DNA from: Calliopsis andreniformis
Lineage: Eukaryota > Arthropoda > Insecta > Hymenoptera > Andrenidae
DNA length: 64,000 bases
Direction: 5' to 3'
Assembly (NCBI RefSeq): GCF_051401765.1
Contig: NW_027480591.1
Location: 864,714-928,713, forward strand
Every line of letters starts with the position of its first letter. Within the stretch, counting starts at the first letter, position 1. Shown piece by piece: positions 21,651 through 35,800 of the stretch. A model generated the notes under the pieces. The model saw only the letters and a list, made by a program, of their open reading frames with translations. It had not been told where the DNA came from and ran no database searches. The position numbers were made by a program, and so were the translations under genes.

Positions 21651-24600
21651 CCTCAATCGTCAATCCCCAACCCTCAAACTTCAATCCTCAACCCTCAATC
21701 GTCAATCCTCAATCCTCAATCGTCAATCCACAAACCTCAATCCTCAATCCTCAAACCTCAATCTTCAATCCTCAATACTCAATCATCAATCCTCAATCTT
21801 CAATACTCAATCCTCAATCCTCAATCCTCAATCCTCAATCCTCAGTCCTCAGTCCTCCAACCTCAATACTCAATACTCACTCCTCAATCATGAATACTCA
21901 ATCTTCAATACTCAATCCTCAATCCTCAATACTCAATCCTCAATCCTCAATCCTCAATCCTCGTTCCCCAAACCTCAATCCTTAACCCTCAGACCTCATC
22001 CTCAATTCTCAATACACAATCCTCAATCCTCACTCCTCAATCATCAATCCTCAATCTTCAATACTCAATCCTCAATCCTCAATCCTCAATCCTCAATCAT
22101 CAATCCTCAATCTTCAATACTCAATCCTCAATCCTCAATCCTCAATCCTCAATCCTCAATCCTCAATACTCGACCATCAATCCTCAATTCTCAATACTCA
22201 ACAGAATATCCTGAATTCTCAGCATGCAATACTCAAGCCTCAATCCTCAACCCTCAGCCCTCATCCTCCATCCTCAACACTCGATCCTCAATCGTCAATC
22301 TTCAATCCTCAACACTCAATCTTCAATCCTCAATCCTCAATCCCCAATCCTCAGTCCTCAACCCTCAGTCATGAATACTCAATCTTCAATACTCAATCCT
22401 CAATCCTCAATCCTCAGTCCTCAATCCTCAATCCTCAATCATCATTCCCCAAACCTCAATACTCAATCATCAATCCTCAATCTTCAATCCTCAATATTTA
22501 ATCTTCAATCCTCAATCCTCAATCCTCAATCCTCAATCCTCAATCCTCAAACCTCAATCTTCAATCCTCAATACTCAATCTTCAATCCTCAATCCTCAAT
22601 CCTCAATCCTCAATCCTCAGACCTCAAACATCAATACTCAACCCTCAATCCTCGTCCTCAAACCACAACACTCAGTCCTCAATCCTCAATCTTCAATCAT
22701 CAATATTCAATCTTCAATCCTCATTCCTCAATCCTCAATCCTCAATCCTCCATCCTCAATGTTCAATCCTCAATACCCAATCCTCAATCTTCAATCCTCA
22801 ATCCTCAATCCTCAATTCTCAATCCTCAATCCTCAGTCCTCAAAGCTCAATACTGTATCCTCAATCCTGAATCCTCAATCATCAATCCTCAATCTTCAAT
22901 ACCCAATCCTCAATCCTCAATCCTCAATCCTCAATCCTCAGTCATCAATCCACAACCTTCAATACTCAATCCTCAATCCTCAATCCTCAATCCTCAATCC
23001 TCAATACTCAGCCATCAATCCTCAATTCTCAATATTCAATAGGATATCCTGAATTCTCAGGATTCAATACCCAAACCTCAATCCTCAACCCTCAGCCCTC
23101 ATCCTCCATCCTCAAACCTCAATCCTCAAACCTCAATCTTCAATCCTCAATACTCAATCTTCAATCCTCAATCCTCAACCCTCAATACTCTATACTCTAT
23201 CCTCAGTCATGAATACTCAATCTTCAATACTGAATCCTCAATCCTCAATCCTCAACCCTCAATCCTCAATCCTCAATCCTCAATCCACAATCCTCAATCC
23301 TCAATCCTCATTCTTCAATCCTGAATATTTAATCTTCAATCCTCAATCCTCACTCCTCAATCCTCAATCCTCAATCCTCAAACCTCAATCATCAATCCTC
23401 AATACTCAATCTTCAATCCTCAATCCTCAAACCTCAATCCTCAATCCTCACTCTCCAATCCTCAATACCAATACCTCAATCTTCAATCCTCAATCCTCAA
23501 TCCTCAATTCTCAAACCTCAATCCTCAATCCTCAGACCTCAAACATCAATACTCAACCCTCAATCCTCGTCCTCAAACCACAACCCTCAATCCTCAATCC
23601 TCAATCTTCAATCATCAATATTCAATCTTCAATCCTCAATCCTCAATCCTCTATCCTCAATGTTCAGTCCTCAATACCCAATCCTCAATCTTCAATCCTC
23701 AATCCTCAATCCTCAATCCTCAATCCTCAATCCTCAGTCCTCAAAGCTCAATCCTGTATCCTCAATCCTGAATCCTCAATCATCAATCCTCAATCCTCAA
23801 TCCTCAATCCTCAATCATCAATCCTCAATCCTCAATCCTCAGTCCTCAAAGCTCAATCCTGTATCCTCAATCCTGAATCCTCAATCATCAATCCTCAATC
23901 CTCAATCCTCAATCCTCAATGATCAATCCTCAATCCTCAATCCTCAATCCTCAGTCCTCAATCCTCAATCCTCAATACCCAATCCTCAATCTTCAATCCT
24001 CAATCGTCAATCCTAAATTCTCAATCCACAATCATCAATCCTCAGACCTCAAACACCAACACTCAACCCTCAGTCCTCGTCCTCAATCCACAACCCTCAA
24101 TCCTCAATCCTCAATCTTCAATCATCAATATTCAACAATCAATCCTCAATACTCAATCCTCAATCCTCAATCCTCAATCCTCAACGATCAATCCTCAATA
24201 CCCAATCCTCAATCTTCAACCCTCAATCCTCAATCCTCAACCGTCAATCCTCAACCCTCAGGCCTCAAAGCTCAATCCTGTATCCTCAAACCTGAATCCT
24301 CAATCTTCAGACCTGAGTCCTCAACAATCTGTTGTCAATCCTCATCCCTCAATAGAATATCCTCAATTCACAGTTTTCAATACTCAATACTCAATCTGCA
24401 ATCTTCAACTCTCTATCAGCAAACATCAATTCTCATCACTCAACACTCAACCCTCAGTCCCCAATCCTCAATCTTCAATCCTCAATCCTGAATCCTCAAT
24501 CCTCAATCCTCAATCTTCATACCTGAGTCCTCAACAATCAGTTCTCAATCCTCAATGCTCAGTAGAATGTCCGCAATTCACAGTTTTCAACACTCAATAC

Positions 24601-24827
24601 TCAATCTGCAGTCTTCAAATCTCTATCCACAAACATCAATTCTCATCTCTCAACCCTCAATACTCAGTCACCAATCCTCAACCCTCAATCCTCAATCCTC
24701 AATCCTCAATCCTCAATCCTCGATCTTCAATCCTCTATACTCAATCTTCAGTCCTCTATCCTCAATCCTCAATCCTCAATCCTCAATCCTCATCGTCAAT
24801 CTTCAATCCTCAATACTCAATAGAATA
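21651..24827 (+). repeat. Segment with H(b), H(c) and Q pair, copied at 26.4-28.5 kb (offset 3,743)
   Basis: H elements are at 22208 and 23046, and Qa/Qb at 24355 and 24565. Markers 22759, 23209, 23660 and 24555 recur at 26502, 26952, 27403 and 28298, all exactly 3,743 later. Within it a short tract (CAGTCCTCAAAGCTCAATCC) is duplicated near 23,740 and 23,840, and this internal duplication is also present in the 27.5 kb copy, so it predates the larger one. Confidence 0.8.
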
Positions 24828-26789
24828 TCCTGAATTCTCAGGATGCTATACTCAAACCTCAATCCTCAACCCTCAGCCCTCATCCTCCATCCTCAACACT
24901 CGATCCTCAATTGTCAATCTTCAATCCTCAATACTCAATCTTCAATCCTCAATCCTCAATCCTCAAACCTCAGTCCTCAACCCTCAGTCATGAATACTCA
25001 ATCTTCAATACTCAATCCTCAATCCTCAATCCTCAATCCTCAATCCTCAATCCTCAATCCTCAATCCTCAATCATCATTCCCCAAACCTCAATACTCAAT
25101 CCTCAATCCTCAATCCTCAATTCTCAATCCTCAATCCTCAGTCCTCAAAGCTCAATCCTGTATCCTCAATCCTGAATCCTCAATCATCAATCCTCAATCT
25201 TCAATACTCAATCCTCAATCCTCAATCATCAATCCTCAATCTTCAATACTCAATCCTCAATCCTCAATCCTCAATCTTCAATCCTGAATATTTAATCTTC
25301 AATCCTCAATCCTGAATCCTCATTCCCCAAACCTCAATCCTTAACCCTCAGACCTCATCCTCAATTCTCAATACACAATCCTCAATCCTCCCTCCTCAGT
25401 CATCAATCCTCAATCTTCATTACTCAATCCTCAATCCTCAATCCTCAATCCTCAATCATCAATCCTCAATCTTCAATACTCAATCCTCAATCCTCAATCC
25501 TCAATCCTCAATCCCCAATCCTCAATACTGAATAGAATATCCTGAATTCTCAGGATGCAATACACAAACCTCAATCCTCAACCCTCAGCCCTCATCCTCC
25601 ATCCTCAACACTCGATCCTCAATCGTCAATCTTCAATCCACAATACTGAATCTTCAATCCTCAATCCTCAATCCTCAAACCTCAGTCCTCAACGCTCAGT
25701 CATGAATACTCAATCTTCAATACTCAATCCTCAATCCTCAATCCTCAATCCTCAATCCTCAATCCTCAATCCTCAATCCTCAATCCTCAATCCTCAATCC
25801 TCAATCCTCAATCCTCAATCCTCAATCCTCAATTCTCAGCCCTCAATAGGGAATCCTCAATTCTCAGTTTTCAATACTCAATCCTCAACCTACAATCTTC
25901 AAATAGCAGTTCCCAAACATCAATTCTCAACACTCTATCCTCAACACTCAGTCCTCAATCCGCAATCATCAATCCTCAATACTCAATCCTCAATCCTCAA
26001 TACTGAATCCTCAATCCTCAGTCCTCAGTCCTCCAACCTCAATACTCAATACTCACTCCTCAATCATGAATACTCAATCTTCAATACTCAATACTCAATC
26101 CTCAATACTCAATCCTCAATCCTCAATCCTCAATCCTCATTCTCCAAACCTCAATCCTTAACCCTCAGACCTCATCCTCAATTCTCAATACACAATCCAC
26201 AATCCTCACTCCTCAATCATCAGTCCTCAATCTTCAATACTCAATCCTCAATCCTCAATCCTCAATCCTCAATCATCAATCCTCAATCTTCAATACTCAA
26301 TCCTCAATCCTCAATCCTCAATCCTCAATCCTCAATCCTCAATCCTCAATCCTCAATCCTCAGACCTCAAACATCAATACTCAACCCTCAATCCTCGTCC
26401 TCAAACCACAACACTCAGTCCTCAATCCTCAATCTTCAATCATCAATATTCAATCTTCAATCCTCATTCCTCAATCCTCAATCCTCAATCCTCCATCCTC
26501 AATGTTCAATCCTCAATACCCAATCCTCAATCTTCAATCCTCAATCCTCAATCCTCAATTCTCAATCCTCAATCCTCAGTCCTCAAAGCTCAATACTGTA
26601 TCCTCAATCCTGAATCCTCAATCATCAATCCTCAATCTTCAATACCCAATCCTCAATCCTCAATCCTCAATCCTCAATCCTCAGTCATCAATCCACAATC
26701 TTCAATACTCAATCCTCAATCCTCAATCCTCAATCCTCAATCCTCAATACTCAGCCATCAATCCTCAATTCTCAATATTCAATAGGATA
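24828..26789 (+). repeat. Segment with H(a), P and the CTCCAACC module
   Basis: Matches 19,708-20,860 at offset 5,120 (H type a 25539, P 25835-25972). After P it switches to a module containing ACTGAATCC, CAGTCCTCAGTCCTCCAACC and CACTCCTCAATCATGAATAC, also seen at 29,389-29,720 and 36,727-37,050. From about 26,350 it joins the 22.6 kb-type tract that leads to H type c at 26789. Confidence 0.75.
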
Positions 26790-29700
26790 TCCTGAATTCT
26801 CAGGATTCAATACCCAAACCTCAATCCTCAACCCTCAGCCCTCATCCTCCATCCTCAAACCTCAATCCTCAAACCTCGATCTTCAATCCTCAATACTCAA
26901 TCTTCAATCCTCAATCCTCAACCCTCAATACTCTATACTCTATCCTCAGTCATGAATACTCAATCTTCAATACTGAATCCTCAATCCTCAATCCTCAACC
27001 CTCAATCCTCAATCCTCAATCCTCAATCCACAATCCTCAATCCTCAATCCTCATTCTTCAATCCTGAATATTTAATCTTCAATCCTCAATCCTCACTCCT
27101 CAATCCTCAATCCTCAATCCTCAAACCTCAATCATCAATCCTCAATACTCAATCTTCAATCCTCAATCCTCAAACCTCAATCCTCAATCCTCACTCTCCA
27201 ATCCTCAATACCAATACCTCAATCTTCAATCCTCAATCCTCAATCCTCAATTCTCAAACCTCAATCCTCAATCCTCAGACCTCAAACATCAATACTCAAC
27301 CCTCAATCCTCGTCCTCAAACCACAACCCTCAATCCTCAATCCTCAATCTTCAATCATCAATATTCAATCTTCAATCCTCAATCCTCAATCCTCTATCCT
27401 CAATGTTCAGTCCTCAATACCCAATCCTCAATCTTCAATCCTCAATCCTCAATCCTCAATCCTCAATCCTCAATCCTCAGTCCTCAAAGCTCAATCCTGT
27501 ATCCTCAATCCTGAATCCTCAATCATCAATCCTCAATCCTCAATCCTCAATCCTCAATCATCAATCCTCAATCCTCAATCCTCAGTCCTCAAAGCTCAAT
27601 CCTGTATCCTCAATCCTGAATCCTCAATCATCAATCCTCAATCCTCAATCCTCAATCCTCAATCATCAATCCTCAATCCTCAATCCTCAATCCTCAGTCC
27701 TCAATCCTCAATCGTCAATACCCAATCCTCAATCTTCAATCCTCAATCGTCAATCCTAAATTCTCAATCCACAATCATCAATCCTCAGACCTCAAACACC
27801 AACACTCAACCCTCAGTCCTCGTCCTCAATCCACAACCCTCAATCCTCAATCCTCAATCTTCAATCATCAATATTCAACAATCAATCCTCAATACTCAAT
27901 CCTCAATCCTCAATCCTCAATCCTCAACGATCAATCCTCAATACCCAATCCTCAATCTTCAACCCTCAATCCTCAATCCTCAACCGTCAATCCTCAACCC
28001 TCAGGCCTCAAAGCTCAATCCTGTATCCTCAAACCTGAATCCTCAATCTTCAGACCTGAGTCCTCAACAATCTGTTGTCAATCCTCATCCCTCAATAGAA
28101 TATCCTCAATTCACAGTTTTCAATACTCAATACTCAATCTGCAATCTTCAACTCTCTATCAGCAAACATCAATTCTCATCACTCAACACTCAACCCTCAG
28201 TCCCCAATCCTCAATCTTCAATCCTCAATCCTGAATCCTCAATCCTCAATCCTCAATCTTCATACCTGAGTCCTCAACAATCAGTTCTCAATCCTCAATG
28301 CTCAGTAGAATGTCCGCAATTCACAGTTTTCAACACTCAATACTCAATCTGCAGTCTTCAAATCTCTATCCACAAACATCAATTCTCATCTCTCAACCCT
28401 CAATACTCAGTCACCAATCCTCAACCCTCAATCCTCAATCCTCAATCCTCAATCCTCAATCCTCGATCTTCAATCCTCTATACTCAATCTTCAGTCCTCT
28501 ATCCTCAATCCTCAATCCTCAATCCTCAATCCTCAATTCTCAATCCTCAATCCTCAGTCCTCAAAGCTCAATCCTGTATCCTCAATCCTGAATCCTCAAT
28601 CATCAATCCTCAATCTTCAATACTCAATCCTCAATCCTCAATCATCAATCCTCAATCTTCAATACTCAATCCTCAATCCTCAATCCTCAATCTTCAATCC
28701 TGAATATTTAATCTTCAATCCTCAATCCTGAATCCTCATTCCCCAAACCTCAATCCTTAACCCTCAGACCTCATCCTCAATTCTCAATACACAATCCTCA
28801 ATCCTCCCTCCTCAGTCATCAATCCTCAATCTTCATTACTCAATCCTCAATCCTCAATCCTCAATCCTCAATCATCAATCCTCAATCTTCAATACTCAAT
28901 CCTCAATCCTCAATCCTCAATCCTCAATCCCCAATCCTCAATACTGAATAGAATATCCTGAATTCTCAGGATGCAATACACAAACCTCAATCCTCAACCC
29001 TCAGCCCTCATCCTCCATCCTCAACACTCGATCCTCAATCGTCAATCTTCAATCCACAATACTGAATCTTCAATCCTCAATCCTCAATCCTCAAACCTCA
29101 GTCCTCAACGCTCAGTCATGAATACTCAATCTTCAATACTCAATCCTCAATCCTCAATCCTCAATCCTCAATCCTCAATCCTCAATCCTCAATCCTCAAT
29201 CCCCAATCCTCAATCCTCAATCCTCAATCCTCAATCCTCAATCCTCAATTCTCAGCCCTCAATAGGGAATCCTCAATTCTCAGTTTTCAATACTCAATCC
29301 TCAACCTACAATCTTCAAATAGCAGTTCCCAAACATCAATTCTCAACACTCTATCCTCAACACTCAGTCCTCAATCCGCAATCATCAATCCTCAATACTC
29401 AATCCTCAATCCTCAATACTGAATCCTCAATCCTCAGTCCTCAGTCCTCCAACCTCAATACTCAATACTCACTCCTCAATCATGAATACTCAATCTTCAA
29501 TACTCAATACTCAATCCTCAATACTCAATCCTCAATCCTCAATCCTCAATCCTCATTCCCCAAACCTCAATCCTTAACCCTCAGACCTCATCCTCAATTC
29601 TCAATACACAATCCACAATCCTCACTCCTCAATCATCAGTCCTCAATCTTCAATACTCAATCCTCAATCCTCAATCCTCAATCCTCAATCATCAATCCTC

Positions 29701-29806
29701 AATCTTCAATACTCAATCCTCAATCCTCAATCCTCAATCCTCAATCCTCAATCCTCAATCCTCAATACTCGACCATCAATCCTCAATTCTCAATACTCAA
29801 CAGAAT
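26790..29806 (+). repeat. Copy of 23.05-24.79 kb with a 327-base deletion, then H(a)-P segment
   Basis: The 3,743 offset holds to about 28,534. Beyond that, markers match 25,118 onward at offset 3,416, so 327 bases including H type d are missing compared with the 24.8 kb copy. H type a (28955) and P (29251-29388) follow, then the CTCCAACC module that leads into the right-hand domain. Confidence 0.8.
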
Positions 29807-32800
29807 ATCCTGAATTCTCAGCATGCAATACTCAAGCCTCAATCCTCAACCCTCAGCCCTCATCCTCCATCCTCAACACTCGATCCTCAATCGTCAATCT
29901 TCAATCCTCAACACTCAATCTTCAATGCTCAATCCTCAATCCCCAAACCTCAGTCCTCAACCCTCAGTCATGAATACTCAATCTTCAATACTCAATCCTC
30001 AATCCTCAATCCTCAATCCTCAATCCTCAATCCTCAATCATCATTCCCCAAACCTCAATACTCAATCATCAACCCTCAATCTTCAATCCCCAATATTTAA
30101 TCTTCAATCCTCAATCCTCAATCCTCAATCCTCAATCCTCAATCCTCAAACCTCAATCTTCAATCCTCAATACTCAATGTTCAATCCTCAATCCTCAATC
30201 CTCAATCCTCAATCCTCAGACCTCAAACATCAATACTCAACCCTCAACCCTCGTCCTCAAACCACAACACTCAGTCCTCAATCCTCAATCTTCAATCACC
30301 AATATTCAATCTTCAATCCTCATTCCTCAATCCTCAATCCTCAATCCTCTATCCTCAATATTCAATCCACAATACCCAATCCTCAATCTTCAATCCTCAA
30401 TCCTCAATCCTCAATTCTCAATCCTCAATCCTCAATCCTCAATCCTCAATCATCAATCCTCAATCTTCAATACTCAATCCTCAATCCTCAATCCTCAATC
30501 CCCAATCCTCAATACTGAATAGAATATCCTGAATTCTCAGGACGCAATACACAAACCTCAATCCTCAACCCTCAGCCCTCATCCTCCATCCTCAACACTC
30601 GATCCTCAATCGTCAATCTTCAATCCACAATACTGAATCTTCAATCCTCAATCCTCAATCCTCAAACCTCAGTCCTCAACCCTCAGTCATGAATACTCAA
30701 TCTTCAATACTCAATCCTCAATCCTCAATCCTCAATCCTCAATCCTCAATCCTCAATCCTCAATCCTCAATCCTCAATCCTCAATCCTCAATCATCATTC
30801 CCCAAACCTCAATACTCAATCATCAATCCTCAATCTTCAATCCTGAATATTTAATCTTCAATCCTCAATCCTCAATTCTCAATCCTCAATCCTCAGTCCT
30901 CAAGGCTCAATCCTGTATGTTCTATCCTGAATCCTCAATCATCAATCCTCAATCTTCAATACTCAATCCTCAATCCTCAATCCTCAATCCTCAATCCTCA
31001 ATCATCAATCCTCAATCTTCAATACTCAATCCTCAATCCTCAATCCTCAATCCTCAATACTCAGCCATCAATCCTCAATTCTCAATACGCAATCCTCAAC
31101 CGTCAATCTTCAATCCTCAATCTTCAGTACTCAATCCCCAAGCCTCAATCCTCAATTATCAATCCTAAATCCCCAAACCTCAACCGCAATCCTCAATCTT
31201 GAATCATGAATACACAAACCTCATCCTTCATTCCTTAAACCTCAATCGTCAATCCTCAATCCTCAATAGCCAATCCTCAATCCACAACCTACAATCCTCA
31301 ATCCTGAATCCTCAATCCTCAATCCTCAATCCTCAATCTTCAATCCTCGACCCTCAATCCTCAATCCTCAATCCTCAATCCTCAATCCTCAATCCTCAAT
31401 CCTCAATCCTCAATCCTCAATTCTCAGCCCTCAATAGGAAATCCTCAATTCTCAGTTTTCAATACTCAATCCTCAACCTACAATCTTCAAATATCAGTTC
31501 CCAAACATCAATTCTCAACACTCTATCCTCAACACTCAGTCCTCAATCCGCAATCATCAATATTCAATGCTCAATCCTCAATCATCAATCCTCAATCCTC
31601 AATCCTCAATCCTCAATCATCAATCCTCAATCTTCAATACTCAATCCTCAATTCTCAATCCTCAATCCTCAATCCTCAGTCCCCAATCCTCAATCTTCAA
31701 TCCTCAATCCTGAATCCTCAATCCTCAATCCTCAGTCCCCAAACGTCAATACACAATCTTCAATCCTCAATACTCAACCTTCAATCCTCAATCCTCAATA
31801 CTCAATCCTCAGTCCTCAATCTTCAATCCTCAGTTCCCAATCCTCAATATTCAATCCTCAATCCTCAATCCTCAGTCCTCAATCCTCAGTCCCCAAACCT
31901 CAATACACAATCTTCAATCCTCAATACTCAACCTTCAATCCTCAATCCTCAATACTCAATCCTCAGTCCTCAATCTTCAATCCTCAGTCCCCAATCCTCA
32001 ATATTCAATCCTCAATCCTCAATCCTCAGTCCTCAGTCCTTCAACCTCAATCCTCAATACTCAATCCTCAATCATGAATACTCAATCTTCAATACTCAAT
32101 CCTCAATCCTCAATCCTCAATCCTCAATCATCAATCCTCAATCTTCAATACTCAATCCTCAATCCTCAATCCTCAATCCTCAATCCTCAGTCCCCAATCC
32201 TCAATCTTCAATCCTCAATCCTGAATCCTCAATCCTCAATCCTCAGTCCCCAAACCTCAATACACAATCTTCAATCCTCAATACTCAACCTTCAATCCTC
32301 AATCCTCAATACTCAATCCTCAGTCCTCAATCTTCAATCCTCAGTCCCCAATCCTCAATATTCAATCCTCAATCCTCAATCCTCAGTCCTCAGTCGTCCA
32401 ACCTCAACCCTCAATACTCAATCCTGAATCATGAATACTCAATCTTCAATACTCAATCCTCAATCCTCAATCCTCAATCCTCAATCCTCAATTCACAATC
32501 CTCAATCCTCAATCCTCAATCCTCAATCCTCAATCCTCAATCCTCAATCCTAAATCCCCAAACCTCAACCGCAATCCTCAATCTTGAATCATGAATACAC
32601 AAACCTCATCCTTCATTCCTCAAACCTCAATCGTCAATCCTCAATCCTCAATAGCCAATCCTCAATCCACAACCTACAATCCTCAATCCTGAATCCTCAA
32701 TCCTCAATCCTCAATCCTCAATCTTCAATCCTCGACCCTCAATCCTCAATCCTCAATCCTCAATCCTCAATCCTCAATCCTCAATCCTCAATCCTCAATT

Positions 32801-35800
32801 CTCAGCCCTCAATAGGAAATCCTCAATTCTCAGTTTTCAATACTCAATCCTCAACCTACAATCTTCAAATATCAGTTCCCAAACATCAATTCTCAACACT
32901 CTATCCTCAACACTCAGTCCTCAATCCGCAATCATCAATACTCAATACTCAATCCTCAATCATCAATCCTCGACCTTCAATACTCAATCCTCAATCCTCA
33001 ATTCGCAATCCTCAATCTTCAATACTCAAGCCTCAATCCTCAACCCTCATCCCTCAGTCCTCAATCCCCAATCTTCAGTCCTCAATCCCTGGTCAACAAT
33101 CCTCAATTATCAATCCTAAATCCTCAATCTTCAACCTCAATCCTCAATCTTGAAACATGAATACACAATTCTCAATCATCAATCCTCAAACCTCAATAGT
33201 CAATCCTCAATCCTCAACCCTGAGCCCTCAATCCTCAATACTCAACCTTCAATCCTTTATCCGCAATCCTCAATCCTCAGTCCGCAATCCTCAATCCTCA
33301 ATCCTCAAATCTCAATACACAATCTTCAATCCTCAATACTCAACCTTCAATCCTCAATCTTCAACACTCAATCCTCAACCCTCAATCTTCAATCCTCAGT
33401 CCCCAATCCTCAATCTTCAATCCTCAATCCTGAATCCTCAATCCTCAAACCTCAGTCCCCAAACCTCAATACACAATCTTCAATCCTCAATACTCAACCT
33501 TCAATCCTCAATCCTCAATACTCAATCCTCAGTCCTCAATCTTCAATCCTCAGTCCCCAATCCTCAATATTCAATCCTCAATCCTCAATCCTCAGTCCTC
33601 AGTCCTCCAACCTCAATCCTCAATACTCAATCCTCAATCATGAATACTCAATCTTCAATACTCAATCCTCAATCCTCAATCCTCAATCCTCAATACTCAG
33701 CCATCAATCCTCAATTCTCAATACGCAATCCTCAACCGTCAATCTTCAATCCTCAATCTTCAGTACTCAATCCCCAAGCCTCAATCCTCAATTATCAATC
33801 CTAAATCCCCAAACCTCAACCGCAATCCTCAATCTTGAATCATGAATACACAAACCTCATCCTTCATTCCTTAAACCTCAATCGTCAATCCTCAATCCTC
33901 AATAGCCAATCCTCAATCCACAACCTACAATCCTCAATCCTGAATCCTCAATCCTCAATCCTCAATCCTCAATCTTCAATCCTCGACCCTCAATCCTCAA
34001 TCCTCAATCCTCAATCCTCAATCCTCAATCCTCAATCCTCAATCCTCAATCCTCAATTCTCAGCCCTCAATAGGAAATCCTCAATTCTCAGTTTTCAATA
34101 CTCAATCCTCAACCTACAATCTTCAAATATCAGTTCCCAAACATCAATTCTCAACACTCTATCCTCAACACTCAGTCCTCAATCCGCAATCATCAATATT
34201 CAATGCTCAATCCTCAATCATCAATCCTCAATCCTCAATCCTCAATCCTCAATCATCAATCCTCAATCTTCAATACTCAATCCTCAATTCTCAATCCTCA
34301 ATCCTCAATCCTCAGTCCCCAATCCTCAATCTTCAATCCTCAATCCTGAATCCTCAATCCTCAATCCTCAGTCCCCAAACGTCAATACACAATCTTCAAT
34401 CCTCAATACTCAACCTTCAATCCTCAATCCTCAATACTCAATCCTCAGTCCTCAATCTTCAATCCTCAGTTCCCAATCCTCAATATTCAATCCTCAATCC
34501 TCAATCCTCAGTCCTCAATCCTCAGTCCCCAAACCTCAATACACAATCTTCAATCCTCAATACTCAACCTTCAATCCTCAATCCTCAATACTCAATCCTC
34601 AGTCCTCAATCTTCAATCCTCAGTCCCCAATCCTCAATATTCAATCCTCAATCCTCAATCCTCAGTCCTCAGTCCTTCAACCTCAATCCTCAATACTCAA
34701 TCCTCAATCATGAATACTCAATCTTCAATACTCAATCCTCAATCCTCAATCCTCAATCCTCAATCATCAATCCTCAATCTTCAATACTCAATCCTCAATC
34801 CTCAATCCTCAATCCTCAATCCTCAGTCCCCAATCCTCAATCTTCAATCCTCAATCCTGAATCCTCAATCCTCAATCCTCAGTCCCCAAACCTCAATACA
34901 CAATCTTCAATCCTCAATACTCAACCTTCAATCCTCAATCCTCAATACTCAATCCTCAGTCCTCAATCTTCAATCCTCAGTCCCCAATCCTCAATATTCA
35001 ATCCTCAATCCTCAATCCTCAGTCCTCAGTCCTCCAACCTCAACCCTCAATACTCAATCCTGAATCATGAATACTCAATCTTCAATACTCAATCCTCAAT
35101 CCTCAATCCTCAATCCTCAATCCTCAATTCACAATCCTCAATCCTCAATCCTCAATCCTCAATCCTCAATCCTCAATCCTCAATCCTAAATCCCCAAACC
35201 TCAACCGCAATCCTCAATCTTGAATCATGAATACACAAACCTCATCCTTCATTCCTCAAACCTCAATCGTCAATCCTCAATCCTCAATAGCCAATCCTCA
35301 ATCCACAACCTACAATCCTCAATCCTGAATCCTCAATCCTCAATCCTCAATCCTCAATCTTCAATCCTCGACCCTCAATCCTCAATCCTCAATCCTCAAT
35401 CCTCAATCCTCAATCCTCAATCCTCAATCCTCAATTCTCAGCCCTCAATAGGAAATCCTCAATTCTCAGTTTTCAATACTCAATCCTCAACCTACAATCT
35501 TCAAATATCAGTTCCCAAACATCAATTCTCAACACTCTATCCTCAACACTCAGTCCTCAATCCGCAATCATCAATACTCAATACTCAATCCTCAATCATC
35601 AATCCTCGACCTTCAATACTCAATCCTCAATCCTCAATTCGCAATCCTCAATCTTCAATACTCAAGCCTCAATCCTCAACCCTCATCCCTCAGTCCTCAA
35701 TCCCCAATCTTCAGTCCTCAATCCCTGGTCAACAATCCTCAATTATCAATCCTAAATCCTCAATCTTCAACCTCAATCCTCAATCTTGAAACATGAATAC

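Larger units (their letters stand above)
1..29806 (+). repeat. Left mosaic domain of the satellite
   Basis: This domain has no single period. It is a patchwork of segments copied at different offsets: 1-743 to 5,553 (5,552); 2.19-3.2 kb to 12.14 kb (9,951); 3.3-4.49 kb to 14.24 kb (10,936); about 11.4-13.77 kb to 21.4 kb (10,058 to 10,065); 14.0-16.5 kb to 18.65 kb (4,638); 19.2-25.9 kb partly (5,120); 22.7-24.8 kb to 26.5 kb (3,743). It is distinguished from the right-hand domain by the paired Q blocks at 3.66, 14.6, 19.2, 24.4 and 28.1 kb. Boundaries are read by eye from shared variants and are accurate to tens of bases. Confidence 0.8.

Noticed and set aside
26952..28703. 583-codon open frame, and similar 300-370-codon frames across the right domain
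   Set aside because: Same artefact. They begin at a CATGAATAC variant and stop at chance TGA/TAA variants of heptamers. Frames 35,786-36,433 and 35,793-36,896 overlap in different phases with the same peptide pattern.
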